A DNA stretch of 64,000 bases from Ostrinia nubilalis (lineage: Eukaryota; Arthropoda; Insecta; Lepidoptera; Crambidae), in NCBI RefSeq assembly GCF_963855985.1, contig NC_087097.1, forward strand, positions 5,055,001 through 5,119,000, read 5' to 3'. The notes under the pieces were generated by a model. That model ran no database searches. It worked only from the letters and a program-made list of their open reading frames with translations, and was not told where the DNA came from. Position numbers and translations under genes: made by a program. Below, in pieces: positions 23,263-35,005 of this stretch (the stretch's first letter is position 1; every line of letters begins with the position of its first letter).

Positions 23263-24334
23263 AAGTCATAAAATCATCATCACAAACTTTATTTATAGTT
23301 AAAACTGCCTATTCTATTTACAAACTTCGTTTACTGTCAGTAACTTGACTACAATAAAACAGTTTTACATTCACTCGCAGGAGAAGTGTTGACGCGGCAG
23401 GAATAAAGGCAGAACTCGTGTTGAGACAATACACTGCTGGCCATTCACGCCGGCAGGAAAGGCTGGCAGAGATAATGTTGCAGTACGATCGGACAGTTTG
23501 TTCTGAAAGTATGACTGTACATTCAATCGTGGTTGTTACTGTTGCTAGTGACAAGTGAAGTCAAAAGGAAAGTTACAGTTTTCTAACTTCTGCTAGGATT
23601 TGATCTGTCTGAAACTCTTTATTTAGGTAATGATGAATTTTCCGATATTTTCATCCCCTATTTTATTACCTTCACTTCACCATGTATTATTTGTAAAACA
23701 AAGCGTAGTTTAAGTTAGTACCTGTGTAAAAAGTAAGTAGGTATTTTTTTCATTAACCCTGTCACTGCTTCAGGACAATAATTTTTGGTCTGTTATAGTG
23801 CTGAGAAGAAGTTAGGCAAGAAACTCAGTCACTTAGTCAGCCCCTTATCCGATATTTAATTTACTTAAAACTCGTAAGTAGTACTTATACACATCTTATT
23901 ATATTCTTCTGTAACAGCATGTCACAATTAATTTATTTATTTGAACACCAACAAGGTTACATTGAGGCTTCACAAAAGTAACTATAAAAAATGACACTTT
24001 GATTTGATCATCATCTTCTAAATTAAGTTAGTGCTTATTTTCACGGACGTAAGAGAGATTTTCGAACTGCCACAGAACGTTAAAATTTATCATTATTTAC
24101 CATTATGGAAGCGCAGATGCAATCTCTGCTGCGAGCTGTGTGTGACATCCATTTCGCGCCGAATTGATATCGATTCATTTTATATCGAATACCGATGGAG
24201 CTGTGCGTTCAGGCGTGACCTTTTCAATTGGATTGTTTATGTGCACTTTAGTGGGTTGGAGGTAGAGAGGATTGGGTGAGGTGTGATTGAAATATAATTC
24301 GTAAGCAAGGGAAATGTAGATGAGCAAAAATACT
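23263..24334. other. No gene recognised; one repeat fragment
   Basis: CACTGCTTCAGGACAATAAT and GAGAAGAAGTTAGGCAAGAA at 23757-23840 resemble the segment around 38595-38685, suggesting two remnants of one dispersed repeat. The remainder shows nothing recognisable. Confidence 0.45.
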
Positions 24335-24538
24335 TGCCTAAATACATCATCATCATCTCAGCCATAGGACGTCCACTGCTGAACATAGGCCTCCCCCAAT
24401 GCTTTCCATGTTGCCCGGTTGGTAGCGGCCTGCGTCCAGCGCTTTCCTGCTACATTTATGATGTCGTCGGTCCACCTTGTGGGTGGACGTCTCACGCTGT
24501 GTTTTCCGGTACGCGGCCTCCACTACCTGCCTAAATAC
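24335..24538 (-). mobile_element. RTE-type retrotransposon 3' end with 11-bp target duplication
   Basis: TGCCTAAATAC is duplicated at 24335-24345 and 24528-24538, bounding a 182-bp insertion. On the minus strand the insert encodes an RTE C-terminal block (RRPPTRWTDDIINVAG, then QAATNRATWKALGEAYVQQW with small differences). It ends in a (TGATGA)n tail, seen on the plus strand as ATCATCATCTCAGCCATAGG. It is 5'-truncated. The target duplication confirms insertion by target-primed reverse transcription. Confidence 0.92.
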
Positions 24539-24779
24539 GGTTTTCTCTTATTCCATAGCCTAAATGAAATAAAGTGGTAAGTCAAAATAATTATTATGTC
24601 AAGAAAACAAAGTTTATTTAGTAAATAACTTCTAAAAAGTCACCAGTATTTATTATTCAGCTTTGCTTGCTTTTCATGAAAACAAACAGTAATTGCAATG
24701 GCAATACACTGAAAACCATAACTTCGCTTATCGCTTATCATTCTAACACAATTGAATTATGCACAACTCGATTCTCCAC
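24539..24779. other. No gene recognised
   Basis: AT-rich spacer between the RTE insertion and the CpG-rich patch. A 94-codon plus-strand frame (24667-24951) crosses into the CpG patch with no recognisable domain. Confidence 0.45.
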
Positions 24780-25005
24780 GATTCGATCGCGTTGTACGGC
24801 GTCCATTGTCGCGCGCGCGCCGTCCTCTTTAGCTTCAAACTTGAATAGCCCGCGATGTATTGTGCGCAAGAGACGTGACGAGTCCTGCTTTTGTTTCTGC
24901 GCCGTCAACACTTTCCTGCGAGCGAGCGCGAAACTGGGGCGTTTATTGTAGTTAGATTGTTGACTGCAAAACGAAGAGCGGGAATTCACTGAGCGGTTGA
25001 CGGGT
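24780..25005. other. CpG-rich patch, candidate promoter or exon region
   Basis: CpG dinucleotides are dense (GATCGCGTTG, TCGCGCGCGCGCCG, GCGAGCGAGCGCG). The surrounding kilobases are AT-rich. Overlapping frames occur on both strands (24667-24951 plus, 24738-24989 minus) with no recognised domain. I infer it could be an unrecognised promoter/first exon or a GC-rich repeat without visible ends. Evidence is weak. Confidence 0.3.
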
Positions 25006-25924
25006 TAAGCTTTTTATGAATTTTAGTGCTGTATTAAATAGTCCGCGTTAATAAACATTGGTTTTATTTTACTGTCAGTGGCGTTAGTGATTTATTTAAA
25101 CCTGATTTTGATGGAAGTTTATTATTTGGAGAATACCTATTTAGATAATCCATTGTTTGTATTCTTTCCGCTGTCATATTTACAGAATTCCTAGTTTACA
25201 TTGGCGCGAACTATACATAATGTCTATGATCTGCGTTTGTTTTATGTCTGTAAAATCACAAGTAAAATAAAAGCAACAAGTATGTAAAATTGCTTCAAAA
25301 TACGTATACGCACTTACATTTTAATTGATTTTATTCATTTATTTTCATTGTATAACTTCTCGGAAGTTCTTAGAAACTCTTATAAGCAAATATTATTGTG
25401 TTCAGTCATTCGTTTTTTCCTCAATAGAAATTTTTATTTCGGGGGATTCACAAAACAAACAAATTCCCAAAATAGCAAAACATGTCGTAACCAACAAAAC
25501 AATAACCTTTTTCCAGAAATAGAAAACAATTTGTTATTCAATTGTTTCAGAACTAAAAAAGACAATCAGCAAAGTGACAAACATACGCAACAAGAAACAA
25601 AGTTATCGCAATATACCAACAAAGTTCGTGGAACTGCGAAGTTTAACCAATTCGCAGCATAAGCAGCCAAGTGTGAACTGGAGATAATGCAGCACTTAAC
25701 GAAAATACTGATTACATTGTTACTTGTTGCTGTATTAAAAGTGCTTTAAATTCGACTTCAGCGCGTTTAAGGTTCCGCAGTGGAGTGCTGAAATCGGTTT
25801 GCTTATTATAGGTATGAGTTTTTCGTGAACCACAATATTATTGTTTTATCTATTTTTAATCAGATTTGGTAAGAGGTGTTTAGTTTTAAAAATAAGGGAT
25901 AGGTAGGTATAATAGGTACCTATT
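25006..25924. other. No gene recognised
   Basis: The 104-codon plus-strand frame at 25348-25662 is Asn/Gln-rich and low complexity; I recognise no family and no splice context. Confidence 0.45.
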
Positions 25925-25929
25925 AGGTA

Positions 25930-26030
25930 GGGCACCGACGAGATGATCAGAAGCGGGGACGAAGACGGTGGGCGGAAGTATGCATCGTGCGGTCCATACT
26001 GCTTATAACCGCAGCCTGTGGAGGAACACA
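25930..26030 (+). mobile_element. Possible degenerate RTE C-terminus
   Basis: The plus strand encodes an NRSLWRNT-like block (26006-26029), close to the DRSLWRSLGEAY end of RTE proteins. It is preceded by a GACGAAGACGGTGGGCGGAA stretch that could be the decayed GR..RW segment. The frame is broken and no tail is visible, so this is tentative. Confidence 0.3.
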
Positions 26031-26039
26031 TAATATTAT

Positions 26040-27399
26040 GTGGTTACAATCCTCATTAGTGAGGGACCGAAAAAGATGAAGAAAATAATTATAATAACGC
26101 AAGATGTACAATTTCATAACACGTATTTTGCGACACAGTAAACCATAAATGGTCATCATTATCTTCTCTTTCTGTAAATTGAAACTAAATAAGTGTCTAA
26201 AATGTTTCAGTTGAAATATTCCCAAAATGATGAGCACTTTATTACGCGTAAAATTTATTATTTAAATTCTTACATTGATGTTGCGGGATTCAAAATTATC
26301 TCCCTAGCTCGTTTAGTTGCAAAAAAAAACAAGCGCATTAAATAGTACCAAGTGGATCCATTTTGATTTCTACGATTCTTGCTTGACCAGTTTTTTGAGT
26401 GAATGAAATATCTGACCTGTGACAATGAAGAGGAATGGAAATCGAATTGAATGGAGCCGTAGTAACGAATGGACGTGAACAATATTTAATTTTAATCTTA
26501 TCTCGATTTTTCAACTTTTAAATAATATTTTAACATTTCTCTGTTGCTTCTTTTTAGTTTACTATACTAAAAGTGTAATATGAATGAGTTAAAGATTAAG
26601 CCGTGAACATTTAAATAAAGAAACTAGATACAGGGCAATTTAGTACTCTCAAAATATGAAGTGTCTACATTTTAAGTGGATATTTTAATATTTTTAATGC
26701 TTCAAACTACACTAAAAGCCTCTAAGCTTTTGAAAAGGTTTAATTACAATATCAAAAAGTAAATACGAAAGTAATTAAAAACTCTAAACGATTTCAAAAA
26801 GTTATATTTCTTCTGCTTTGACTTATCAGTGTCAGAACCAACCACCCAGACCTTTTATGACGTTATCATCATTAAGGTACGATTCTGGTCCATTTAACGA
26901 TTACATAGGGTCATTATCTAGCAATTCTCCTTTCTTGGAATCATAAGACTTAGAGAGGTAAATAGGTATCCTGAGTTGAGTGTAATAGCAAGAAATGATA
27001 TTATATGGCATATTAATCTAATAATTATGATACTAATCTTGTTCGAATCAGATTAACTGATTTACTATTAGGTACTACTTTGGTTTAATTTAGTAGGTAC
27101 CTACTTGAGTATGTAAATGGTTCTTGAAAATACTCATTCATCATGTCAACTTTTATGTAGTAAGTAAGCATATAAACAACTTTTCGTACAGCAGCAAAAA
27201 ATAAATCTTAGATTTGTATGACTTGAATTATTCTTTTTAACATTTTGCCCTTAACACTGATGAATTAAACTTATTGTTCCTTTATATATTTAATCAATAA
27301 AAGAATATTCATGTATAAAAGACCACAAAATCAGTAAACAAATCTGAATTTTTCATTTTCATTTCTCACCTTCAAAGTACCAGTAATTTCGTCGCACAA
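26040..27399. other. No gene recognised
   Basis: AT-rich sequence with only short unassigned frames and no repeat ends detected. Confidence 0.5.
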
Positions 27400-27505
27400 A
27401 GTTTTTTTTTATGCATAAAAAGGCAGGTTTTTGACCACAATCGCACCTGATGTTAAGTGGGATGCAGATAGGATGGTACATATTATCTGCCATGTAAGTT
27501 TGCTC
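27400..27505 (-). mobile_element. SINE-like fragment (family of 62850)
   Basis: A T run at about 27412-27420 is followed by ATGCATAAAAAGGCAGG, CGCACCTGATGTTAAGTGGG and GATGCAG..GGATGGTACAT. The same word order recurs at 62850-62930. The T run would be the poly(A) tail of a minus-strand retroposon. Confidence 0.5.
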
Positions 27506-27649
27506 TCTGTTCGTTTACTCTGTCATACCATTACTATTTCGAATCTAACCATCCTTTTCATTATTATTAAAATATCGGCAAGAGCGATAAAGATAAATAG
27601 AACCGATTTAATAGGAAAACGTTGGAATATAATTGTTTTGTATGAAGCA

Positions 27650-28215
27650 AAGTATTGAAGAATACGGCACCGCGTTATTGTCTACAGCCTCTGGTTTTAT
27701 TTTAAAGGCATTCGAAGAAGTTAAGCGGGTGAGGTTCTACTTGGATTCAGTTCAGTTTGCTCGTCAATTCTCAGGACTGCGATGCGAAAGCAGCATTGAA
27801 GAGTACGGAAGTACGCAGCTATTGTCAAGCTACCTCTGTTGTAGTGGTTTTGTTTCCAGCCGGATTCGCTGTGGTACAAGCTACGAGCGCCTTTCCTATG
27901 ACAAAGTGACCTGAATGAAATCCTGATACATTGAGGAGAAACGCACGCACCTGTAGCACTGCGATTTCAGATGCTGTAGTTTTATTTTCAGACCAATTCG
28001 AAAAAGTTATAATAATGTGGGTTCAGGTTTTATTGAGTTATCTTGTCAATTCTCATTAAATGCCAGTTCTGCGTAAATCTGTGGAAAGCATGCAAAGTTT
28101 AGGTACGTTGAAGAGTAATGTAGCTTTGTTAAACAGCCTCAGGTCTATCTTGATTTTGTTTTCAGACATTTCTGTGGTACAAGCGTGTTAGGTTCTACGA
28201 TTTAGCACTGTAGAA
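27650..28215. repeat. Diverged tandem-like array
   Basis: ATTGAAGAATACGGC..GCG (27653), ATTGAAGAGTACGGAAGTAC (27795) and GTTGAAGAGTAATGTAGC (28109) each precede a TTATTGTC- or TTGTTAAA-type stretch. Each then has CCTC(T/A)G and a TTTTGTTTYCAG-like block. Further shared pieces are TTGCTCGTCAATTCTCA (27751) with TATCTTGTCAATTCTCA (28041), and GTGGTACAAGC at 27871 and 28170. The units are diverged and irregularly spaced. The 93-codon frame at 27633-27914 spans two units and is probably incidental. Confidence 0.6.
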
Positions 28216-28661
28216 TATGTTGATATTTTTCTAAGGCCTATATTGTCATGCTTTTATTTTTGTGTTTACTTCTTAGAAAATCGGATTTGTTACAGTCACA
28301 GCTAGTAAGCTGATGCTAAACCCAACTAACTCATATCGCAAGTAGATAAAGCGCAATAGCGTGCCTGTCTAAAAATACATATCTAGTGCAAAAAATCTTA
28401 CTTACCCTGCATTACGCACGTCCCACTTCCTTAGATCAATCTCGGAAGATGAGCCCCGCTTTTTCTCTTCACTTAGTCCTTAGCTGTCACTTTATTCAAT
28501 TTCAACAGTAAATAACAGCAGGAAATGAAAACTATTTGTTTATTTCGTTTTATTTACAACTTTGCTCGTATCCTCTTATTTGATACGGGGATATGCATCG
28601 TCTCTGTTAGATTTGATTGAATCTGTACCAATATAATGTAACATTGGAAGGATTCAACTTA
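28216..28661. other. No gene recognised
   Basis: Spacer upstream of the first SINE; no coding or repeat signature noticed. Confidence 0.45.
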
Positions 28662-28868
28662 GATAGCCACGATAGCCGAACGGTGAAGGGGTCGGACTGG
28701 CCGACTCGTAATCCGGAACGCGAGTTCGGTCCCCGCCGCCGCTCGACTATTGTGTTGAGCTCACTCGTGATACAAGCATATTTAGCTTAGTACGAGGGGC
28801 TAACGGGAGTATTAGTAATTTGTGTAATAACAAATTACTAATAATCTTTTAAAATAATAATAATAATA
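28662..28868 (+). mobile_element. tRNA-derived SINE, family A, copy 1
   Basis: ATAGCCGAACGGTGAAGGGG near the start resembles a tRNA A box and GAGTTCGGTCCCC at about 28721 a B box. Next come the family-specific CGCTCGACTATTGTG, ATTTAGCTTAGTACGAGGGG and CTAACGGGA body. It ends AATTACTAATAATCTTTT plus an AATAAT-rich tail. Related copies lie at 29288, 46389 (minus) and 55955 (tail only). Confidence 0.85.
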
Positions 28869-29287
28869 AAAATTGCAGATTTATTTGGAATGGATATAGT
28901 TTTTAAGAGCTTTTTTATTAACCGTCATTCACCAAAAGCAGTAAATATGAAATCGATAAAAAATAACTGGAGCCCAAATAAAATATACGAGTAGGTACAT
29001 GCAGCTTTCGAATCACATAAGATTTTTTCATACAAAAAAAATATTTTTCAATTAAAACTCGTTCGTTTCATGGATTTTTTTATTTAAATCCGCTAAACTG
29101 TAACTGTGGCTTTACGATTTTTTGTAACCTACTTATGCGAATTTCTACGAAGGGTTTATTCAGATATGAATTGAAGGATTAAACCATTACATTTCTGGCT
29201 TGTCCATTGTGAAAGATGGTTCAATGCTTCTGAGGTTATGGCTCTGGTCGTGGTCATACATGACCATCCAATGCATTATGGCATTTT
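28869..29287. other. No gene recognised
   Basis: AT-rich spacer between two SINE copies. Confidence 0.5.
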
Positions 29288-29480
29288 ATAGCCACGAAAG
29301 CCGAACGGTGAATGAGTCGAACTGGCCGACTCAAGATCCAAGGAACGCGGGTTCGAATCCCACCGCCGCTCGACTATAGTGGTGAGCCCACTCGTAACAC
29401 AAGCTTATTTAGCTTGACACGAGGGGCTAACGGGACTAAGTAATTTTTGTAATACAAATTGTCAATAATCTTAAAAAAAA
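29288..29480 (+). mobile_element. tRNA-derived SINE, family A, copy 2
   Basis: It shares TAGCCACGAAAGCCGAACGG, a B-box-like GGTTCGAATCCCACC (matching the RNA polymerase III consensus GGTTCGANTCC), TCGACTATAGTGGTGAG and ACACGAGGGGCTAACGGGA with copy 1. It ends in ATAATCTT plus an A run. Confidence 0.9.
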
Positions 29481-29776
29481 TGTTAGTACCTAAAGTATGG
29501 TAACCTCAAAAGTCTATTTATCACGAAATTTGAATTTTTCGTACTAATTAGTAGTAGGTTTCAAGTAGATATTAAAATCATCTCCTAATAAGAACCGGTT
29601 CTGGACAAGGACTCTCGATTCATCAGCCATCTTTAAAAAGTAGCTTATGACTAAGTGATTTAAAATTTTGCGAATGCTCTACGCAAAGTTTACGGGAATT
29701 TTTAATTACTGACTTTTGAAAGATGGGACTTTTTACAGTCTTATCAGTTGAACTTAGGTTACCGTAAAATAAATCA

Positions 29777-29908
29777 GTGGGTCTAGACAAAGTGCAAATT
29801 TTAATCGCAAACCAGTCGAAAAGTGGTCGAAAAGCCTTTTTTTTTGTATGGAGTTTTGACGGATTCGATTTTCGATTCGATCAAAAAGTGCACTTTGTCT
29901 AGACCCAC
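29777..29908. mobile_element. 132-bp MITE with perfect 20-bp inverted repeat
   Basis: GTGGGTCTAGACAAAGTGCA at 29777-29796 is exactly mirrored at 29889-29908. The interior includes a T run and GTATGGAGTTTTGACGGATT. The 65-codon minus frame crossing it is incidental. Confidence 0.88.
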
Positions 29909-30014
29909 AGTATTTACACTGGGTGATCTTATGATGTGACAGGGCATACAAATCTGAAGCCTCGTTGACGTTTGGCCTTTACAAAATCACTTTCCCGTGT
30001 TGCATCCAGTGTAC

Positions 30015-30180
30015 TACCATGAGTTTACGTTAGGTGTGCTCGCTAGCGAGAATGTCAAAAAATCTATGAAGATTTTATTTCTTGAAAGTAGCCGCTAGGG
30101 GCGCTGCACAAAAGTCATACATTTAAATGTCATTTTTTTACGCAGTCGCTAACGAGCACACCTAGCGTAAACTCATGGTA
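30015..30180. mobile_element. TA-flanked MITE with about 36-bp inverted repeat
   Basis: CCATGAGTTTACGTTAGGTG at 30017 is mirrored by CACCTAGCGTAAACTCATGG ending at 30178. The repeat continues inward through GTGCTCG.TAGCGA with few differences. TA flanks both ends. The loop carries GTAGCCGCTAGGGGCGCTGC. Confidence 0.9.
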
Positions 30181-30262
30181 AGCACAGTGGTGTTGATTTG
30201 ACTGTCGAAAATATTCATTTTTCAACTGAAAATCAACCGATGTGTACCCTTCAGAAATAAAA

Positions 30263-31066
30263 GTCATACCCAGCCAAATCGTTTCGGGTCACCGTCAAGC
30301 CCGAGGGCAATTTGTCCATATCAAAGTCGCGTTTAGTCTTGTTTTTATTGACATAGAAATAACATTTCAGCGAAGTCACCTTTTTTCGACGTCAAAACTA
30401 AAACTGCGAAAGTTTTTTGTGGAGATGTTTATTTAATAAGCTGTGAGTTTCTACGAATATCTTTTTTACTTTCGCAGAGAAATTTACGACTTCGCAAATA
30501 GTTAGTGCATAAAATATTAATAAACCTCTGAGGCTTTTTTTAGAAAAACTTTCATCTAAAACTCTCTAGGAAAGTATTTTTACTTGTCAACTTTGTTAAT
30601 AATAAAAACCGCCCTATGGTCTTAAGGTAAGATAACCTTTCTCAGACACAGAGGTTCTCAGTTGGAACAAAATCTTCGTCTTGATTTGATTGGTCAGAGG
30701 ATTTATTGATAAGTCTTGCCTAAATACCACCTAGGTCTGTTGCTATAAAAACAATGTATGAATACATTCAGCTTATTATCTGAAATGCCTCTTTACATAG
30801 GTGCTAAAATGTGGGTTCTATGTTTGCTGATCTCATTGAACCCGTCACCGAGTTAATTCAAATGGGGCCAAAACAAACACGATTGGAAGGGCCAGGTACA
30901 GTCGCATGCAAAAATATGTGCGTGCTAGCAGTTTCAAAAAGACTGAAAAAAACTTGGCATACGATTTGAATGAGGCAAGGTTGCAACAGGAACTAAAAAT
31001 ATGTTTTCTTATTTTTTCTTTCATTCAAACCAATTTTAGTAGGTAAATGATTTAGCTGGGTATGAC
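30263..31066. mobile_element. Candidate 804-bp element with 18-bp inverted termini
   Basis: GTCATACCCAGCCAAATC at 30263-30280 is the reverse complement of GATTTAGCTGGGTATGAC at 31049-31066 except for one base. Neither a target duplication nor a transposase is evident. The pairing could mark a non-autonomous DNA transposon, but a single pair of matched ends is moderate evidence. Confidence 0.5.
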
Positions 31067-33109
31067 CTTGGTGTATAATGTTATCTTGGTGGACTGTTTA
31101 ATGATTGAAAAGTAGAACTTTAGGTTGATTACGAGATTTTGAGTTCATTGTCCAGGTAGAACATGCAAAATGAAATTGGTATTATACGATCTTGCCTAAA
31201 TAAGTCTCGTTTAAATTTCTTAAATCATTCATTTTATCTAAATCGCCAGAGTGGAATACTGTGAGAACTTTTGTAAAAACCGCTTGTATCGAATCAATCA
31301 TTTTTAACATACGACACAGTTGATACAAAGAAATCAATCATATTTTTTCATAGCTTTGATACGTGTGAAGTGACCAATATCAATATTCGTAATTAATGGC
31401 TGACTGTACATTCCGATAGGAAAGGTCGGGGTGTACCCAGAGTATACTCGTATTTTGTTAGCCCCACTTCGTTTTGTTCAAAGTTAATTTCCTGCGAAAT
31501 AAAATTCTTTGACACTCGTTGTTTGACCTATTTTTTGCCTTTGTTATTCAATATTAAAGTGGAACGATTTTTTATTAAAATGAAAACTGTCGGTTTTCCT
31601 TCAATTAATCAAACATTCATAGTAGTTTCGTGGTATTTATACAATTATTGGTTATTTGAATTGAGCCTAGTTAATTGAAACTTTTGTTTTTGGGAATAGA
31701 AACTATCGGGCATTAATAAAATACTTGAAAATATTCACAGTTTACTAAAGCAACTTACATTAATTAGTTGTTACAAAAGTCACTCTACAAAATGAAAATT
31801 CGTAGGATTGAATTTCACCTAAGACAATTTTATTATTGATTATTAAATTTAATGAACATGTTTAATATTTCAAAGAGTACGAGAAAGTCTGTTTTAATAG
31901 ACCGGCTGCAAAATTGGACCACTTTAATTATTTCGTCGAATATTCTTTATTGTTCCAATAGCGGCACTCAACGATACCTAACAATTAAATTACATTAAAT
32001 ATCAATCATTTGTTTTTGCGTATCACTTTTTCCCATCCCATTGTACCCGACACTCACTTTCCTAAAGTCAGTTCTAGTATTTTGTCATAAATACATTTGT
32101 TTGTACATTTCGGGTTATCAAATCCGACTCCGGTTTTCCATCTCGCTACAAAATCACAAAAACTTATTTTCCTACTTCTGAGTAAATCTTTGTGTAAGGT
32201 TGAGTTTTGAAAGCCAAGTTGCCCGCAATATAAAGCAGGTCCGACGCGCAAACATAATAATCCTGAAGTAGATATGACGAGCGTTAAAGGGTGCTTACAA
32301 TAATTTACGCTCTTGGGAAGCGTTCACGTTGAATAACGGAGCGGATGGCATTTTTAGGAGACTATTCTCAATTCTTGTTCCTACCTCTGCTACTCCTGTG
32401 TAGCCAAGATCTAAAGCTTGACCGCTAAAAAATTCAAAGAGACATTAATGGATTATTACTAAAACTTTTGGTTTAAAAATTAAGTTGTTTATTGAGATAA
32501 GAGAAATTTCAGCGGTTGTCAAGTCTCCTCTTTACATGCTTTCAACGATTGTTGAATTTGCTTGTACCTATACCCTGACCCTTATTTGGCCCCTCAATGT
32601 GCCATGCATGGTCAAAAGAGTTGTTATTTACCAAGATCTAATTGTGTGTGAAATACTTTTAAGCCATCTCGTCATTCCGATTGAGCCACGTCAGACTCGA
32701 TAGCTGAGAACGAAAGCTAAAGTTGGTGCCTGGTGTTTTTTTTACACTTCTGCTAATATGTAGTGGTAATTTGATATGTAATCTGACTCTACAAAACATA
32801 AAATAAGGTGTTGACACAATACATTCACTGGTATTATTATAATAACGTAGTTGTTTCGTCAACCCTCGTAGTGTGATAACACCCGATTGTAGGGTAGGGT
32901 TGACGCTCCGTTATGGACAGGCAAATATTGTTACACCAAACTTGCCCTTCAATAATGTCTAATGATGTTTCCGTTAAGTGACACTTCATTATAAACTTGG
33001 GGTTGACGTTGATATCTTACTCCACGACCTCGTACTATAAATAGAGAATAGCTTCAATTTATTCAAATTATTTATTGATCTTCTCTTATTACCTTGTCAA
33101 ATTGTTTAT
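31067..33109. other. No gene recognised; 2 kb
   Basis: Short frames (32054-32251 minus, 32485-32703 plus, 32659-32862 minus) have no recognisable family. No inverted-repeat ends were noticed. Confidence 0.5.
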
Positions 33110-33290
33110 TCATCATCATGATCAGTCTTAAGAGGTTAACAGTAAGACAACCCAGGACCGAGCCGCCTGAAGACGCATGACGCGGAAGGCCGACCCCAAA
33201 TAAATGGGAATGGGCCAGGCAAAGTAGTAGATCTGTCTTAAGAAGTCTGATATAAGTCTCCCCCAAAGGTCATCACAGATTGAGGCTGCT
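33110..33290 (-). mobile_element. Interspersed repeat with CATCATCATG tail, retroposon-like
   Basis: TTCATCATCATGATCAGTCT leads into CAGGACCGAGCCGCCTGAAG, GCGGAAGGCCGACCCC and AAATAAATGGGAATGGGCC, which is GC-richer than its surroundings. The trinucleotide-type edge resembles the (TGATGA)n tails of RTE-family insertions on the minus strand. I recall it as a common lepidopteran repeat but cannot assign the family from protein motifs. Confidence 0.5.
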
Positions 33291-34820
33291 TTCCGCAACG
33301 GTCTCTAACGCTCTCTCTGCACATAATCTGACTGGTTCAGATAATCGGTTACTGCAGAAAAAAATGTGCAAATGGATCAAAAGTCTTGTGGTCTTTAGAC
33401 CTTTGATTTTTTAACTACACAAAAAAACAAAACACAGTGTCTATTATACTTTCAAAGTAACATCAAATCCAAAACTGCATGACGGTTCAGCTTTTTTATG
33501 AATTCTTATCTTTTTCGTCTCCCGCCGTAACACGATCTGCAGCGTCCCAACCTTCTTCATCGCCGGCCATATCACAAATGGCGCGCGTAATCTTCACGAA
33601 ATGACGTCCCAAATCTGAGTTTATTGTTTCAAACGCTATTATTTAAGAGATTAGATGGGCCCGGAGTGGATCGTGGGGAAATTTCAATTTGCAGACTATA
33701 TACCCCACATTTTAGAGGCACATTTCGCCACTGTTACCCCAAATAGGATCTTATTGTTTGTTATAATCTAATTTAGTTCTTTACATGAGTGTATGTCGGT
33801 AGATTATTGAGGATAGTGCTGATTGAAATGTTCAATTTAATACTGTTTACTAATCCCTTATTCATAGTAATCCTATTAATTATTACAAATCCTAAGACCG
33901 CCTAAATTGTATTGTCTCTTTTGTCTATTTCTTTCTTCTCTGGTTTTGTGTGCTGTAAATTAAAGTTTTTTATTAATAAGTACTATTAATTCGATATTTT
34001 GACAATAACATTATAGCACGTACTTAGATATTTGTATACTTAAACTATTTCTCTTGTAAATATTGCGAAGTCGAATGTCAACTCCATGCATTTTAAAACT
34101 CTAACTAAATCCCCATACACTTGAAAACAAATTTCACCTCGAGCGTTACGAGCGGTACACATACGCCGCGCAAGCCGAATCCGACGAGTGTTCGTTCAAC
34201 CGTTTGCGAACAAACTGGGATGTTTATATCGATGACATTTGATTTATTTTGATTCTTGAAATAATCTAACAAAAGCTGCACAAAGTAATTTCGGAAAAAA
34301 AAATATGACGTCCTTTCCAGGTCCCTTTTCCTGGAAATCACCTATACGGCTAGCAAGAATGATCTTTGAAAAACTTCCAAAACGTGCTATGCTATTTATA
34401 ATTTTTGAATGTTAACAAGGAGCAAGCCCATTCATTATTCTACAAATTGGGTCCCTAGGTCTAATTTCCTCAACTTATTATAGAAAAAATTAGAATTAGA
34501 GCTCACTAAAACAAGAAAAACTTTTGTTTCGTATTTCATTTGAAATTACATGAAAGCTTTTTTAATACAATTGAATAACGAAAAGAACCCGTTAAACTTT
34601 TGACAGTCAGAATACCTAAGACTTTTGGGAATCTTCCATTTCTTTAAAGTAATTCCACGTAATATTGTGATATTTTCACGTTTATTACACCGACAAATCA
34701 GAAATGACGGCCATCACTAGGCGAAGTTTGTAGTAACAACCAACGTGTTTCTGAAGTGAACGACGCGAGCACACAGAGACGGGCTAAGTGTTTCCTTTCG
34801 AAATTAAAGGAAAATACCTA
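33291..34820. other. No gene recognised
   Basis: A mildly GC-richer patch at about 33520-33660 (CCCGCCGTAACACGATCTGC and TTCATCGCCGGCCATATC) has no open frame of useful length. No repeat ends were found. Confidence 0.45.
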
Positions 34821-34878
34821 GGCCTTGGGGGAGGCCTTTGTCCGACGCTGGACGTCTTTCGGTTGAAACGAACGAACC
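34821..34878 (+). mobile_element. Very short RTE 3' end, (GTTC)n-tail type
   Basis: GGCCTTGGGGGAGGCCTTTG, then TCCGACGCTGGACGTC and GTTGAAACGAACGAACC, are the plus-orientation version of the RTE tail seen inverted at 3526 and 44103. Only the last about 50 bp of the element are present, a strong 5' truncation. Confidence 0.75.
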
Positions 34879-34929
34879 TTTAAAATAATAATAAATATGG
34901 CAATTAGGCCAATTAGGTATTATCCCATC

Positions 34930-35005
34930 AATCCCCAAGCGGTCGCATATGACCACGTAAAAATTTATTATCTATTGTGTCTCGATTCGCGGGGCTTGAA
35001 GGATT
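34930..35005. repeat. Dispersed repeat with AAGCGGTCGCAT, copy 2
   Basis: AAGCGGTCGCATATGACCAC, TCTATTGTGTCTCGATTC and GGGGCTTGAAGG parallel the copy at 20366. Confidence 0.65.

Noticed and set aside
28664..28740. Functional tRNA gene
   Set aside because: The same tRNA-like head plus an unrelated body recurs at 29288 and 46389, showing a SINE.
32054..32251. 65-codon minus-strand frame as a conserved small protein
   Set aside because: No recognisable motif, no splice context and no supporting neighbour; compatible with chance.
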